DNA of 64,000 nucleotides from Anderseniella sp963787895 (GTDB lineage Bacteria; Pseudomonadota; Alphaproteobacteria; Rhizobiales; Aestuariivirgaceae): positions 690,902-754,901 of the forward strand of contig CAWBEX010000008.1 of assembly GCA_963787895.1 (NCBI GenBank), given 5' to 3'. Both the position numbers and the translations under genes were made by a program. Every line of letters starts with the position of its first letter. Within the stretch, counting starts at the first letter, position 1. Positions 18,523 through 27,928 of this stretch are shown one piece after another. The notes under the pieces were generated by a model. It was not told where the DNA came from. It saw only the letters and a list, made by a program, of their open reading frames with translations, and searched no databases.

Positions 18523-19232
18523 TGCTGCAGATTTCCCTTCGAGCTTGTCTGTCCGTTCTGCTGTTGTGATACCGGTTGCGTGGCCTGATCCTGTGTTTCG
18601 AACACCGCCTTCACATTTGACAGAAATGTTACATGAGACCCGTTGTCGATAACGTCAATGCCGTCAGAGGTGATCTGCCCGCCATCCATTGCCACCACTA
18701 CGCCCACATCGGACTTCAGCGCCTTGCGCTGCACATCCACATCGGCAAACTCCATCGTGGCGACGAAAGACCCGAGCAGCGTAATAGTAACATCGCCGGT
18801 CAATCTAAGTGACTTGTCCTTCGAGTTGAAAAGCCCGGCCTTTGCCGACACATCAAGCGCACGCCCGTCGGGTCTGTGCAACAAGCCTGTGATCTGGCGC
18901 ATATGGACCAGGTTCGCAGATTGCTTGTCCTGCCGCGCTTCCACGGCTGCGATCCGGTAGGGCTGCTGATCCTCGTCGAAGCCGGCTACTTCAGACCCCT
19001 GCACAGCGAACCGTTCCTGCTCTTTGGTCTGTTGGGACGGTGCTGCAAGTTCGGGCGCAGGTGCTGCAGGGCTTGTCAGTTCCTCAATGTCGAAACCCGA
19101 CACCTGTACCAGGAATACTGCAAACACCAGCGCAGCTATAGCTGCGAACAGCCATACCATGATGGCCGAACCACGCCGTCTGCGCCTCACGGGCAGGTTG
19201 ATGTCGCTTGCAGGTGTCATTGCCGCCTTCAT
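18519..19232 (-). CDS. lptC: LPS export protein LptC
   Basis: 237 residues. A short basic N-terminus (RRRRRG) precedes one transmembrane helix (about 24-44), then a periplasmic LptC domain with weak but recognisable repeats (LDVSAKAGLFNSKDKSLRL, TSDGIDVIDNGSHVTFLS). The C-terminus is Gln/Ser-rich. LptC anchors LptA to the LptBFG complex. Two close ATG codons (19232 and 19220) could start it; the first is used. It overlaps lptA, and rnd lies just upstream on the same strand. Confidence 0.85.
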   Translation of the reverse strand: MKAAMTPASDINLPVRRRRRGSAIMVWLFAAIAALVFAVFLVQVSGFDIEELTSPAAPAPELAAPSQQTKEQERFAVQGSEVAGFDEDQQPYRIAAVEARQDKQSANLVHMRQITGLLHRPDGRALDVSAKAGLFNSKDKSLRLTGDVTITLLGSFVATMEFADVDVQRKALKSDVGVVVAMDGGQITSDGIDVIDNGSHVTFLSNVKAVFETQDQATQPVSQQQNGQTSSKGNLQQ

Positions 19233-19299
19233 TCTTCAGGCACTGTACTTGCCCGTCAAATCTTGCCGAAACAAGGCAGGCATGAACGTGCCGAGAATC

Positions 19300-19914
19300 T
19301 CACGAATGCGCGAAAATGTCTTCTTCTGGCCAGCCTGCCAGATCCAGCGCGGCGCGGTGGGGCAGAAAATCAAAGCACGCCTGCGCCATTTCCATCCGAC
19401 CCTCGCGGCGCAGCATCTGGTCAAGGCGCACCTTCAGCTCATGCAGATAGATCACATCCAGCGCAGCATACTGCTTCTGCGCGTCGGAAAGAACTGGAGT
19501 ACCCCAGTCGGAACTCTGCTGTTGTTTGGACAGCTCGATGCCCAGCATTTCGCGCACCAGGTCCTTGAGGCCGTGCCGGTCGGTATATGTGCGCGTTAGC
19601 CGCGAGGCAATCTTGGTGCAATACAATGGCGCAGTATCAACATCGAGATAAGCCTTCAGCATGCCGACATCGAAGCGCGCATAGTGGAAGATCTTGGTTA
19701 CGTTCGGGTCTTGCAGCAGCTTTTTCAGGTTCGGGCAGTGATAGGTTGAGCGGTCCAGCTGGACAAGATGGGCATCATCATCTCCCGCGGAAAGCTGCAC
19801 CACGCACAGCTTGTCGCGTTGAGCGCGAAGCCCCATGGTTTCTGTGTCGACAGCCACGCTGGAACCGAATTCCAGCCCGTCCGGTAAGTCGCCCTGATGG
19901 AGCTTTACGGCCAT
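19300..19914 (-). CDS. rnd: ribonuclease D-type 3'-5' exonuclease, short form
   Basis: 204 residues with the DEDD exonuclease motifs: VDTETMGL (Asp and Glu), HYARFDVGML (Asp) and YAALDVIYLHE (Tyr and Asp). The HRDC domains of full-length RNase D are absent, as is usual for this alphaproteobacterial form, so it is a single-domain exonuclease for structured RNA or tRNA 3' ends. ATG at 19914; the upstream open frame is not conserved-looking. It precedes lptC by 67 bp. Confidence 0.85.
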   Translation of the reverse strand: MAVKLHQGDLPDGLEFGSSVAVDTETMGLRAQRDKLCVVQLSAGDDDAHLVQLDRSTYHCPNLKKLLQDPNVTKIFHYARFDVGMLKAYLDVDTAPLYCTKIASRLTRTYTDRHGLKDLVREMLGIELSKQQQSSDWGTPVLSDAQKQYAALDVIYLHELKVRLDQMLRREGRMEMAQACFDFLPHRAALDLAGWPEEDIFAHS

Positions 19915-19989
19915 TGGTGTAACGCCCTTTGTGATTGTTTCGGGCGCTATAGCACACAAAGCCGCAACACCGTAGTGCAAATGCGGCGT

Positions 19990-20784
19990 TTAAAGCCCGC
20001 GTTGCTCCCGTGCCGGTTGACATGCCGGGGCGGCAATCTGTGCTGGGTGAGCCAGCCAAGGTAGCGGGTTGCGCGCAGCGCTTGCCGCGGACAGGAAATC
20101 AACAATCCATTTTGCAAATACCTGTCCCTGTGCCCCGCCGGCAACAGACTGCCTTGCGCGAACCATGACCGCCGGGTCTATGTCAGCCTCGATGTAATCG
20201 AGAAGCCCGTCTACATAGTCAGGCGTCATTTCAGGATGGTGCTGGGTTGCCAGAATGTGCTCGCCCATGGCAAATGCAGACACTTCCGCAATCGGATCAT
20301 GACCAAGTACTAACGCCCCTTCGGGCAATTGCACGACCTGTTCATTGTGCGCGCAGTAAAATCGCAGGCTCGGGTGCTTTTCACTCATCCACGGCAGATG
20401 TTTAGTGAACGTTGTGGTAGTCACGCCCAGACCCCAGCCCTGCTGGTTTCTCGCAACCCATCCGCCAAGCGCCATGGCAATCGCCTGCTGGCCGAAACAG
20501 GCACCGAACATCGGTACCCGTGCTTCATGTGCTTGCCGGATCATTGTGAACAGTTGACCGATCCATGGCCTGTCATCATGTACCGACGCCGGGCTGCCGG
20601 TTATCACTGCCCCATCGTAAACTGTTATATCTGCTGGAAAAATTCCATCCTTGACCGGATAGGTCACGAAATCCCAATCCTGTCGCAGCGGTTGCAGCAG
20701 GCGGCGGAACTTTTCTGCATCGTCCGGAAAGGAACGGGTAAAATCCGAATCGTCAACATCGGTCAACAGGATTGCGATCTTCAT
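19990..20784 (-). CDS. class I glutamine amidotransferase-like protein
   Basis: 264 residues of the triad GATase fold. The nucleophile elbow is FGACFGQQAIAMALGG, and the His-Pro-Glu part of the triad is TQHHPEMTP. GSPASVHDDRPWIG forms the oxyanion region. Stand-alone proteins of this type hydrolyse gamma-glutamyl bonds or belong to GMP-synthase-like families of unknown substrate. The ATG at 20784 begins the Rossmann-like strand MKIAILLTDVD; an upstream extension is not used. It is 75 bp upstream of rnd on the same strand. The exact reaction is unknown; a role with gamma-glutamylmethylamide is only speculation. Confidence 0.8.
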   Translation of the reverse strand: MKIAILLTDVDDSDFTRSFPDDAEKFRRLLQPLRQDWDFVTYPVKDGIFPADITVYDGAVITGSPASVHDDRPWIGQLFTMIRQAHEARVPMFGACFGQQAIAMALGGWVARNQQGWGLGVTTTTFTKHLPWMSEKHPSLRFYCAHNEQVVQLPEGALVLGHDPIAEVSAFAMGEHILATQHHPEMTPDYVDGLLDYIEADIDPAVMVRARQSVAGGAQGQVFAKWIVDFLSAASAARNPLPWLAHPAQIAAPACQPAREQRGL

Positions 20785-21022
20785 GGCAACTCCCGTAACC
20801 CTGGCGCACACATAATACCTCGGGACGAACCTCCGGAGTAGTGCGTTGCGGCTATGATTGAAGAGGGATACCGGGACTGCCACCCGGCCGGCACATCAGC
20901 GCATATTCTCGGCGGCTTTCAGTCTGCCGATAGTTCCGGCTATATGATCCAGGAACTTCCGATTTGCAATAGGCTGGTTGAACATTTCCGGTTGGAAGAT
21001 TTACCAGGATGGGTTGCGGTTT

Positions 21023-21109
21023 TGGTGCCCAGGAGAAGACTCGAACTTCCACTTCCTTTCGGAAACTAGCACCTGAAGCTAGCGCGTCTACCAATTCCGC
21101 CACCTGGGC
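21023..21109 (-). tRNA. tRNA-Leu (CAG)
   Basis: 87 bases including an encoded CCA. The acceptor stem GCCCAGG pairs with CCTGGGC, the D arm GGCGGAATTGGTAGAC is of leucine type, the anticodon loop reads TTCAGGT (anticodon CAG), there is a long variable arm typical of class II tRNA, and the T arm has GTTCGAGTC. Confidence 0.96.
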
Positions 21110-21310
21110 AAGGTGTCTAGCCACCAGCGCGTTGCAGGCGGCCTTCAGGCTGCGCACTCATAGTGGCGCGCATGTGGTTTTGTCAACAGGTCTGCCGGTG
21201 CTGGAGAGTGTTTTCATAGTGTGCGGCAGAAACTGCCTTTGCACATTGCCGCTATCGCCGCTAAAACCTTGCCTGACAAGTTGACAGCCACATACACACG
21301 GTCAGGCCAC

Positions 21311-22276
21311 ATGAACGCATCCAGGAAGCTCATAACCATCATCGGCGGGTCCGGATTTGTTGGGCGGCACATAACCCGAGCGCTGGCGCGCCAGGGCCAT
21401 CGCATTCGCATTGCCGTGCGCCGGCCTGACCTGGCAGGCCACGTGCAGCCGTTGGGTACACCGGGCCAGATCATGCCGGTTCAGGCCAACCTGCGTTATC
21501 CTGAGTCTGTGGCTGCGGCGTGCGCCGGGGCAGACGTCGTGATCAATCTTGTCGGTGTGCTGTACAATTCAGGAGGTCAGACGTTCTCTGCACTGCATGC
21601 TTCCGGAGCCCGCGTGGCAGCACGCTCTGCGAGGCAGGCCGGTGCTACCCAGTTCATCCAGATGTCAGCCATAGGCGCCGACACCAACTCCAGTTCAAAA
21701 TATGCCCGCACAAAGGCAGAAGGCGAGGCCGCCGCCGCGCAGGAGTTTCCCGGTGCCATCATTATCAGGCCGTCGATTGTGTTCGGACCGGAAGACAATT
21801 TCTTCAATCAGTTTGCCGCCATGGCGCGCATCTCACCGGTGCTGCCACTGATTGGCGGCGGCCATACCAGGTTTCAGCCGGTGTTTGTTGGTGATGTTGC
21901 AGAGGCAATTGCAAGGCTGGTCAGCAGTGCTGCAACCGACGGCAAGGTCTATGAACTGGCCGGGCCGGAGACGAAGAGCTTTCGCGAACTCTTGGAGTAT
22001 GTACTGGCTGAAACCGGCCGCAAGCGCTTGCTCTTGCCACTTCCGTTTCCTGTGGCGAAGATCATTGGCACTGTTGCCGGCCTGCTGCCTTATCCGCTTC
22101 TGACAGCTGATCAGGTCGAGTTGCTCAAGGCTGACAATGTGGCATCTGATGCTGCAATCGCTGAAGGGCGCACATTGCAGGGCCTTGGTATTCAGGCTGA
22201 GGCGATTGAGGCCATCGTTCCATCGTACCTTTACCGTTACCGCAAGGCCGGTCAGTTTTCCGCTCCGTTTGTCTGA
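21311..22276 (+). CDS. NDUFA9-like atypical SDR (complex I-associated)
   Basis: 321 residues. The N-terminal Rossmann motif is IIGGSGFVGRHI, followed by INLVGVLYNSGGQTF and the FGPEDNFFNQF region typical of the alphaproteobacterial NDUFA9/39-kDa subunit family. In mitochondria the homologue is an accessory subunit of complex I that binds NADPH; the bacterial protein is assumed to support the quinone or respiratory machinery. The ATG at 21311 begins the Rossmann fold; an upstream in-frame ATG at 21221 lacks family similarity. It overlaps the next gene by one base (TGATG). Confidence 0.82.
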   Translation: MNASRKLITIIGGSGFVGRHITRALARQGHRIRIAVRRPDLAGHVQPLGTPGQIMPVQANLRYPESVAAACAGADVVINLVGVLYNSGGQTFSALHASGARVAARSARQAGATQFIQMSAIGADTNSSSKYARTKAEGEAAAAQEFPGAIIIRPSIVFGPEDNFFNQFAAMARISPVLPLIGGGHTRFQPVFVGDVAEAIARLVSSAATDGKVYELAGPETKSFRELLEYVLAETGRKRLLLPLPFPVAKIIGTVAGLLPYPLLTADQVELLKADNVASDAAIAEGRTLQGLGIQAEAIEAIVPSYLYRYRKAGQFSAPFV

Positions 22277-22980
22277 TGCGCACCGCTGTCTGGTTCGCCG
22301 GGCTGTTCATGCTGGTAACCGGTGCACAGGCTCAAACCCCGGTTGAACTGGAGCTTGTGCTGGCAGTTGACGTGTCCACCAGCGTCGACGAGACGGAGTT
22401 TGCCTTGCAGATTCAGGGGCTTTCTGAGGCCTTCCTGCATTCCGAAGTAGTTGTCGCCATACGCAATGCCGGGCCTGGCGGTGTAGCCATTTCGCTGGTG
22501 CAATGGGCAGGGCAGGACGAACAAACAACAGCAGTTGACTGGTTCGTAGTGCGCGATGGGCGCTCGGCTGCGGAGTTTTCCACCCGTATCGCGGCCAGTC
22601 CGCGTGACATCAAGGGCCTGACAGACATCGCTGGTGCCATCCGTTACTCGATTGGCTCGATCGAGAGCAACGCCTACCAAGGTGCGCGTCGCGTTATTGA
22701 CGTATCCGGTGATGGTTCCAGCGATGCGGCAAGTTCGGAAGCGGCGCGTGATGCTGCCAATTCGCATGGTATTACCGTCAATGGGCTGGTCATTCACAAT
22801 ATCGACTACAGCCTCGGTGAACTTGCCAATATCGACCTGCGCCAACACTACGCCAATCATGTCATTGGCGGGCCTGGCGCGTTCATGATGACCGCGAAGG
22901 ACTATGATGACTTTCGCGTCGCTATTCGCAAGAAGCTGGTGCGCGAGATTACGGGGCCTTTGGCTGCCGCCACTGACTAG
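22276..22980 (+). CDS. secreted DUF1194 (VWA-like) protein, second copy
   Basis: 234 residues with a signal peptide (cut near GAQAQTPVE) and a DUF1194 domain: the MIDAS-like VDVSTSV near residue 34, VIDVSGDGSSDAA near 136, and GGPGAFMMTAKDYDDFRVAI near the end. It is clearly paralogous to the gene at 8517-9356, sharing the VELELVLAVD start and the final AIRKKLVREI block, but is about 45 residues shorter. It starts within the stop of the NDUFA9-like gene, so the two are translationally coupled. The stop overlaps that of convergent uppP by three bases. Function unknown. Confidence 0.82.
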   Translation: MRTAVWFAGLFMLVTGAQAQTPVELELVLAVDVSTSVDETEFALQIQGLSEAFLHSEVVVAIRNAGPGGVAISLVQWAGQDEQTTAVDWFVVRDGRSAAEFSTRIAASPRDIKGLTDIAGAIRYSIGSIESNAYQGARRVIDVSGDGSSDAASSEAARDAANSHGITVNGLVIHNIDYSLGELANIDLRQHYANHVIGGPGAFMMTAKDYDDFRVAIRKKLVREITGPLAAATD

Positions 22981-23795
22981 GCCGCCGCAGCGAAAAAGCC
23001 CGTGTGAACCAGATACAGAAGCACCGCCCCGAGAATCAGCCGATAGATCACGAAACTGGTCAGCGAATAGCGCTTCACGATAGCCATCAGGAACCATATC
23101 GCCGCAAGTGCGGTGAAAAACGTCAACACACCGGTGATTATTGCATCCAGAGATATATTGGCACCGTCCTGGATTGCCTCTCCCAGTACCAGTACGCCCG
23201 CGCCTGCAATCGCCGGAATGCCCACGAGAAACGAGAACCTGGCGGCTTCAGGCCGTTGAAGCCCCAAAAACCGCGCTGCGGTCATGGTAATACCCGACCT
23301 GCTGGTGCCAGGGATTATGGCGACAGCCTGGGCAAGTCCAATTATGATTGCCGGCATGAAGGTCATGTCCTCCATCCTTTTCAGGCTAGGTCCGAACCGG
23401 TCAGCCAAATACATGAGCACGCCGAAGATGATCGCGTTCCAGGCTACGATTTCGGGCCCTCGTACGGCATCGATGAGCCCGGTCTCCTTGACGAACAGGC
23501 CAAACGCCACAGCCGGAATGGTCGCGGCCACAATGAGCAGCGCCAGTCTGCCGTGGTCCGTCACTTTACCGCGAAGCAGGTTCAATCCACCCGCAGTCAG
23601 CGCCAGTACGTCGCGCCAGAAATAGGTGATTACCGCCAGAAACGAACCCATATGTACCATCACGTCGACGATCAGGCCCTGGTCTTTCCATCCAGTCAGC
23701 GCCGGCACCAGGATCAGGTGGCCCGAAGACGAAATTGGCAGAAACTCGGTAATCCCCTGTATTAAGGCGAGTACAATAATCTGTTCGATAAACAT
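22977..23795 (-). CDS. uppP: undecaprenyl-diphosphatase (BacA/UppP)
   Basis: 272 residues, about eight membrane helices. The catalytic motifs EFLPISSSGH near residue 18 and GTSRSG near residue 168 are both present. It dephosphorylates undecaprenyl diphosphate at the inner membrane to recycle the lipid carrier for peptidoglycan and polysaccharide synthesis, and confers some bacitracin tolerance. The ATG at 23795 matches the family N-terminus; the upstream open frame adds 14 unlike residues. Confidence 0.93.
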   Translation of the reverse strand: MFIEQIIVLALIQGITEFLPISSSGHLILVPALTGWKDQGLIVDVMVHMGSFLAVITYFWRDVLALTAGGLNLLRGKVTDHGRLALLIVAATIPAVAFGLFVKETGLIDAVRGPEIVAWNAIIFGVLMYLADRFGPSLKRMEDMTFMPAIIIGLAQAVAIIPGTSRSGITMTAARFLGLQRPEAARFSFLVGIPAIAGAGVLVLGEAIQDGANISLDAIITGVLTFFTALAAIWFLMAIVKRYSLTSFVIYRLILGAVLLYLVHTGFFAAAA

Positions 23796-23926
23796 TCTGC
23801 TTGATCCCCTGGTCAGGCCAGCGCTAATTCTGGCCACATCTTTGGCTTAGTGACGATGCTTCAGTTCGCCTGCGAATCGCTATCAGTCTTCCTGAAGCAC
23901 ATAACAGACAATTTGGTGACCGCGCC

Positions 23927-24613
23927 ATGGTGCGAATTCTGCATTTCCCGCTAGACCCGTTCTCCCGCCGCATCCGCATTACTCTTGCTGAAATGAGTAT
24001 TGCGGCTGAGCTAAGCGAGGAAAGACCATGGGAGGCACGCGAAGGTTTCCTCGAACTCAATCCGGCAGGGACTTTGCCGGTAATGATCGACAGTGACGGA
24101 ACAGTATGCGCTGGTGTTGAAGCCGCTGGCGGCTATCTTGATGAGCAGTGGCCGCTGGAAACAGGTTCGTTGTGGGGCTCTGACCCGGTAACTCGCGCCG
24201 AGGTTCGCCGGCTGGTGGCCTGGTTCGATGGCAAGTTCCATCATGAGGTCACTTCGCCGTTGCTTATGGAAAAGGTAGTGCGCCGGTTCATTTCGCCTTC
24301 GAATGGTGGTGGCGCACCCAAGATGAGCCGGGTGCGAGCAGCGCTGGAAGCCTTCAAGGCGCACCTTGCATATGTAGATGCCCTGGCACAGGTGCGCAGT
24401 CTGATGGCTGGAGATCAACTCACGATCGCCGATCTGGTGACTGCCTCTCACCTTTCAGTGGTGGACTATCTTGGCGACATAGTCTGGGACGAAGTGCCTG
24501 ACGCCAAGGCTTGGTATCAACGTATCAAGTCCCGGCCTTCATTTCGTTCATTGCTGGCTGACCAGGTGCGCGGCATGCCGCCATCATCGCATTACGCCGA
24601 ACTGGATTTCTGA
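23927..24613 (+). CDS. glutathione S-transferase-fold protein, FzlA-like
   Basis: 228 residues: an N-terminal thioredoxin-like GST domain (HFPLDPFSRRIRITLAE, ELNPAGTLPVMID) and a helical C-terminal domain (DQLTIADLVTASHLSVVDYL). The acidic C-terminal tail SSHYAELDF and the overall length fit FzlA, the alphaproteobacterial GST homologue that binds FtsZ filaments and supports division, in which an Asp next to the end is important. Classical GST catalytic Ser or Tyr is not obvious. It lies 13 bp upstream of queG. GST fold is firm; the FzlA role is a family inference. Confidence 0.72.
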   Translation: MVRILHFPLDPFSRRIRITLAEMSIAAELSEERPWEAREGFLELNPAGTLPVMIDSDGTVCAGVEAAGGYLDEQWPLETGSLWGSDPVTRAEVRRLVAWFDGKFHHEVTSPLLMEKVVRRFISPSNGGGAPKMSRVRAALEAFKAHLAYVDALAQVRSLMAGDQLTIADLVTASHLSVVDYLGDIVWDEVPDAKAWYQRIKSRPSFRSLLADQVRGMPPSSHYAELDF

Positions 24614-24626
24614 TACGCTTGCCTGA

Positions 24627-25739
24627 ATGGCACAATCAACTGAACAGAAATTGAAAGCCAGGGCTCTCGAACTGGGCTTCTGTGATGTCCGGATTGCCGG
24701 TGCAGATCTGCCCGGGGCGGTCGGCAAGGGGTTGCGTGAGTTCGTGGCCAGTGGGCATCACGGCACTATGCAGTGGATGGCTGAAACCATCGACCGGCGC
24801 TTGACACCTCGCGCAATGTGGTCGGATGCCAGAAGTGCCATCATGCTGGCCATGGACTATGCTCCAGACATCGATGTCATGTCGCGGCTGGATGACACAT
24901 CTACGGGGATTATCTCAGTTTATGCACTTGGTCGCGACTATCACGATGTGGTCAAGGGCAAGCTGAAGACGCTTGCAGGCTGGCTGGCTGCGCAGACCGC
25001 ACAGGACGTGAAAGTGTTCGTCGATACGGCGCCACTCATGGAGAAGCCGCTGGCACAGATATCAGGACTCGGTTGGCAAGGTAAGCACACCAATCTTGTC
25101 AGCCGCAGGCATGGCTCCTGGATTTTCCTCGGAGCCATTCTGACAGCGGCCTCCCTGCAACCGGACGAGCCGGAAATCGATCATTGCGGGTCCTGTTCGG
25201 CCTGTCTTGATATCTGCCCGACCAACGCATTTCCTGCCCCATACAAGCTGGATGCACGCCGTTGCATCTCTTACCTCACCATCGAACACGACGGTAATAT
25301 TGACCGTGAATTTCGCGCAGCAATGGGCAACCGCATCTATGGCTGCGATGACTGTCTCGCAGTTTGCCCCTGGAACAAGTTTGCAGGGGTGGTGCGCGAG
25401 ATGAAACTTGCTGCCCGTGATGATCTTGTGGCACCGGATCTGGCAGAACTGGCTGCACTTGATGATGCAACCTTTCGCAAGAAGTTTTCCGGCTCTCCGG
25501 TCAAGCGCATCGGTCGTGACAGGTTTGTCCGTAACGTTCTCATTGCCATCGGGAATTCAGCCGACAAGAAATTTGTTACGGATGCAGAACAATTGCTGGA
25601 TGACCCCGCTCCAATCGTTCGAGCCATGGCTGTCTGGGCCTTGTCGCGCTTGCTGCCGGCAGCAGAATTTTCCGAATTGGCGTATAAGCGTCACACTGCC
25701 GAATCGAATCAATCCGTAAAGAGGGAGTGGCATGTCTGA
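24627..25739 (+). CDS. queG: epoxyqueuosine reductase
   Basis: 370 residues. A cobalamin-binding N-terminal half (SVYALGRDYH, GWQGKHTNLVSR) is followed by two [4Fe-4S] motifs (CGSCSACLDICP and CDDCLAVCP) and a C-terminal HEAT-like region (PIVRAMAVWALSRL). It performs the last step of queuosine synthesis, reducing epoxyqueuosine in tRNA. It follows the FzlA-like gene closely and overlaps the SDR gene by eight bases. Confidence 0.93.
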   Translation: MAQSTEQKLKARALELGFCDVRIAGADLPGAVGKGLREFVASGHHGTMQWMAETIDRRLTPRAMWSDARSAIMLAMDYAPDIDVMSRLDDTSTGIISVYALGRDYHDVVKGKLKTLAGWLAAQTAQDVKVFVDTAPLMEKPLAQISGLGWQGKHTNLVSRRHGSWIFLGAILTAASLQPDEPEIDHCGSCSACLDICPTNAFPAPYKLDARRCISYLTIEHDGNIDREFRAAMGNRIYGCDDCLAVCPWNKFAGVVREMKLAARDDLVAPDLAELAALDDATFRKKFSGSPVKRIGRDRFVRNVLIAIGNSADKKFVTDAEQLLDDPAPIVRAMAVWALSRLLPAAEFSELAYKRHTAESNQSVKREWHV

Positions 25740-26664
25740 CGGGTCAAATCATCTGCTGTTTTTCGGCTTCGGTTTTACTGCGCGTGCGCTGGCACAATGT
25801 CTACCGCGGGCACAATGGCGCATTTCTGGCACCAGCCGGTCCGAGGCCGGATGTGATGCGATACGTGCATCGGGGCATGAGGCGCTGTTGTTCAATGACG
25901 AGGTATCGCTTGATCCTCACAAGCTGCAGGACGTGACCCACATTGTTGTGTCTGCGCCGCCTGGCAAGCCGGGTGATCCTGTGTTGGCTGCCCACGCCAC
26001 GGACCTGGCTGCCTGCGCATCCCGCATCAGCTGGATGGCCTATCTGTCCACAACCGGCGTCTATGGTGATCGCGCGGGCGGATGGGTGGATGAGGCGTCA
26101 CCGCTTGAGCCGTCCACAGCACGCGGTCAAGGACGCCTTGCCGCGGAAACTGGGTGGCTGAAGCTTTGGCGTGAGCACGGGCTTCCTGTCCACCTGTTTC
26201 GGCTGGCGGGTATTTATGGCCCGGGGCGCAACCAGATCGAGGCCCTTCGTAACGGCACCGCCAAACGCATAATCAAGCCAGCCCAGGTATTCTCTCGCAT
26301 CCACGTGGATGACATTGTCGGCATCCTTCGTGCCTCTATGGATCGGCCCACCCCCGGGGCAGCCTACAATGTCTGCGATGATGAGCCGGCCTCACCGCAG
26401 GACGTTGTGGCATATGCAGCTGAGCTGCTTGGGGTCGAGCCGCCGCCTGAAGTAGCTTTCGAGGATGCAGACCTGTCGCCCATGGCACGCAGTTTCTACG
26501 CCGAGTCCAAGCGGGTCTCGAATGCGAAAGTGAAGGACCAGCTGGAATATGCGTTCAGATACCCGACATATCGAGAGGGGCTGCGGGCGCTGGCACATCA
26601 TTTGGAACAGGGAGAGAAGCAAGTTGGCAGAAGACATCTACATCGTGACACGCGAGCAGATTGA
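25732..26664 (+). CDS. NAD-dependent epimerase/SDR family protein (YeeZ-like)
   Basis: 310 residues. The nucleotide-binding loop is degenerate (FGFGFTARALA in place of GxxGxxG). YLSTTGVYGDRAGGWVDE gives the Ser/Thr-Tyr region and YNVCDDEPASPQDVV the conserved C-terminal segment. This is an atypical extended SDR of the YeeZ group, whose substrate is not known. It overlaps queG at its start, and its end overlaps the cupin gene, making a compact run of four genes. Confidence 0.78.
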   Translation: MSDGSNHLLFFGFGFTARALAQCLPRAQWRISGTSRSEAGCDAIRASGHEALLFNDEVSLDPHKLQDVTHIVVSAPPGKPGDPVLAAHATDLAACASRISWMAYLSTTGVYGDRAGGWVDEASPLEPSTARGQGRLAAETGWLKLWREHGLPVHLFRLAGIYGPGRNQIEALRNGTAKRIIKPAQVFSRIHVDDIVGILRASMDRPTPGAAYNVCDDEPASPQDVVAYAAELLGVEPPPEVAFEDADLSPMARSFYAESKRVSNAKVKDQLEYAFRYPTYREGLRALAHHLEQGEKQVGRRHLHRDTRAD

Positions 26665-27112
26665 CCGGATGGAGGGGCTGCAAAAGACCCATTTCCTCAA
26701 TGCAAATGCGAAACGCATCAACAAGTCACTCGGAGACATGACTGGTATCACCGGGCTCGGTTTTCACATTATCGAAGTTGAGCCGGGTCACGAAACCACG
26801 GAACATCACAAGCACTATCATGAAGACGAGTGCATATACGTGCTTCAGGGTTCTGCCACCGCGTTCATCGGTGAAGAAAACTATTCGATCAAGGCGGGTG
26901 ACTTCATCGGGTGCCGCAAAGGCGGTCTGGCTCATTCGATTTGCAATAACGGGCAGGAAATCTTGCGTTGCATCGTGGTGGGCGAACGTCTTGCGCATGA
27001 CGTCGGTGACTATCCGCGGCTGGGCAAGCGCATTTACCGCAACCAGGGCATGAATTGGAACCTTGTAGATATTGAAGCAATAGCCGAACCGCAGGCGGGC
27101 GCGAAGAAGTAG
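26624..27112 (+). CDS. cupin-domain protein
   Basis: 162 residues from a TTG with GGAG about nine bases upstream; the alternative ATG at 26669 would remove 15 residues. One cupin barrel with the metal motif HHKHYHEDECIYVLQG and the second motif GDFIGCRKGGLAHSI. It is probably a metal-dependent dioxygenase, isomerase or sensor; the reaction cannot be told. It overlaps the SDR gene by 41 bases and is convergent with the hydrolase, three bases away. Confidence 0.75.
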   Translation: MAEDIYIVTREQIDRMEGLQKTHFLNANAKRINKSLGDMTGITGLGFHIIEVEPGHETTEHHKHYHEDECIYVLQGSATAFIGEENYSIKAGDFIGCRKGGLAHSICNNGQEILRCIVVGERLAHDVGDYPRLGKRIYRNQGMNWNLVDIEAIAEPQAGAKK

Positions 27113-27115
27113 CCA

Positions 27116-27928
27116 TCAATGCGGCTGGGTATCTGCCTTCACGCACAACGTCTCTGCGGTTTCCGCCAGCCGAGCGAGGTCTCTGTCCGTCGACAAGCGA
27201 TGGTCGCCATGCTTGATCAGATCAAAGCTGACATTATCGCCGCGAAGCGACTGATACACTTTCATGCCATGTTGCCACGGCACGTCGGGGTCGTCTTCAC
27301 CCTGCAGGATGCGCACCGGGCATGGCACGTCCAGCCCCTGATCCAGCATGAGGTGCTGCTTGCCGTCTTCGATAAGCGCCTTTGTGATCACATATGGCTC
27401 GTCAGAATACTCCGAGGACCGCTCATATTTTCCCAGCCGCATCACTTCGTCGCGAAATTCATCGCCGTACTTGTCCCACATCAGGTCTTTCGTCATGTCG
27501 GTGGCAGGGGCAATCAGGATCAAACCGCCGAGCCGATCTGCTTGCCCTTCTTCAATCAGGCGGCGCGCCAGCAACATGGCAATCCATCCGCCCATAGACG
27601 AGCCGACAAGCACCCGGCGCCCGATTGCGGCTGAATTGAACACGGTTTCAGCATTGTGCAGCCAGCTTGATATGGTGCCATCCTCAAATGCACCCCCGCT
27701 CTCGCCGTGGCCGGAATAGTCGAATCGCACAAAGGACCGCCCGGACGTTCTGGCGTGAGTTGCAAGCACTTCAGCCTTGGTGCCGCGCATGTCAGACTTG
27801 TATCCGCCAAGCCAGAATGTGCCGCATTTGCCATTGGTAGATGGATCTGCGCCGTCAGACAGCCATGCAATCCGGTTGCCATCTGGTGAACAGAGAAAAT
27901 TTGGCGATATATGCGGTGCGCAGCTCAT
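27116..27928 (-). CDS. alpha/beta hydrolase
   Basis: 270 residues. The nucleophile elbow is VGSSMGGWIAMLLA, the acid Asp is probably in LQGEDDPDVPW, and the His is in KHGDHRLS, completing a Ser-Asp-His triad. The N-terminal FVRFDYSGHGESGG places it with the ABHD10/palmitoyl-thioesterase-like group. Cytoplasmic; substrate unknown. The ATG at 27928 follows GAGGGG ten bases upstream and is preferred over an ATG at 27949. It is divergent from infC. Confidence 0.8.
   Translation of the reverse strand: MSCAPHISPNFLCSPDGNRIAWLSDGADPSTNGKCGTFWLGGYKSDMRGTKAEVLATHARTSGRSFVRFDYSGHGESGGAFEDGTISSWLHNAETVFNSAAIGRRVLVGSSMGGWIAMLLARRLIEEGQADRLGGLILIAPATDMTKDLMWDKYGDEFRDEVMRLGKYERSSEYSDEPYVITKALIEDGKQHLMLDQGLDVPCPVRILQGEDDPDVPWQHGMKVYQSLRGDNVSFDLIKHGDHRLSTDRDLARLAETAETLCVKADTQPH

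Noticed and set aside
21023..21109. tRNA-Leu as an integration site of a mobile element
   Set aside because: No integrase, no repeated 3' end of the tRNA found in the flanks, and both sides are housekeeping genes.
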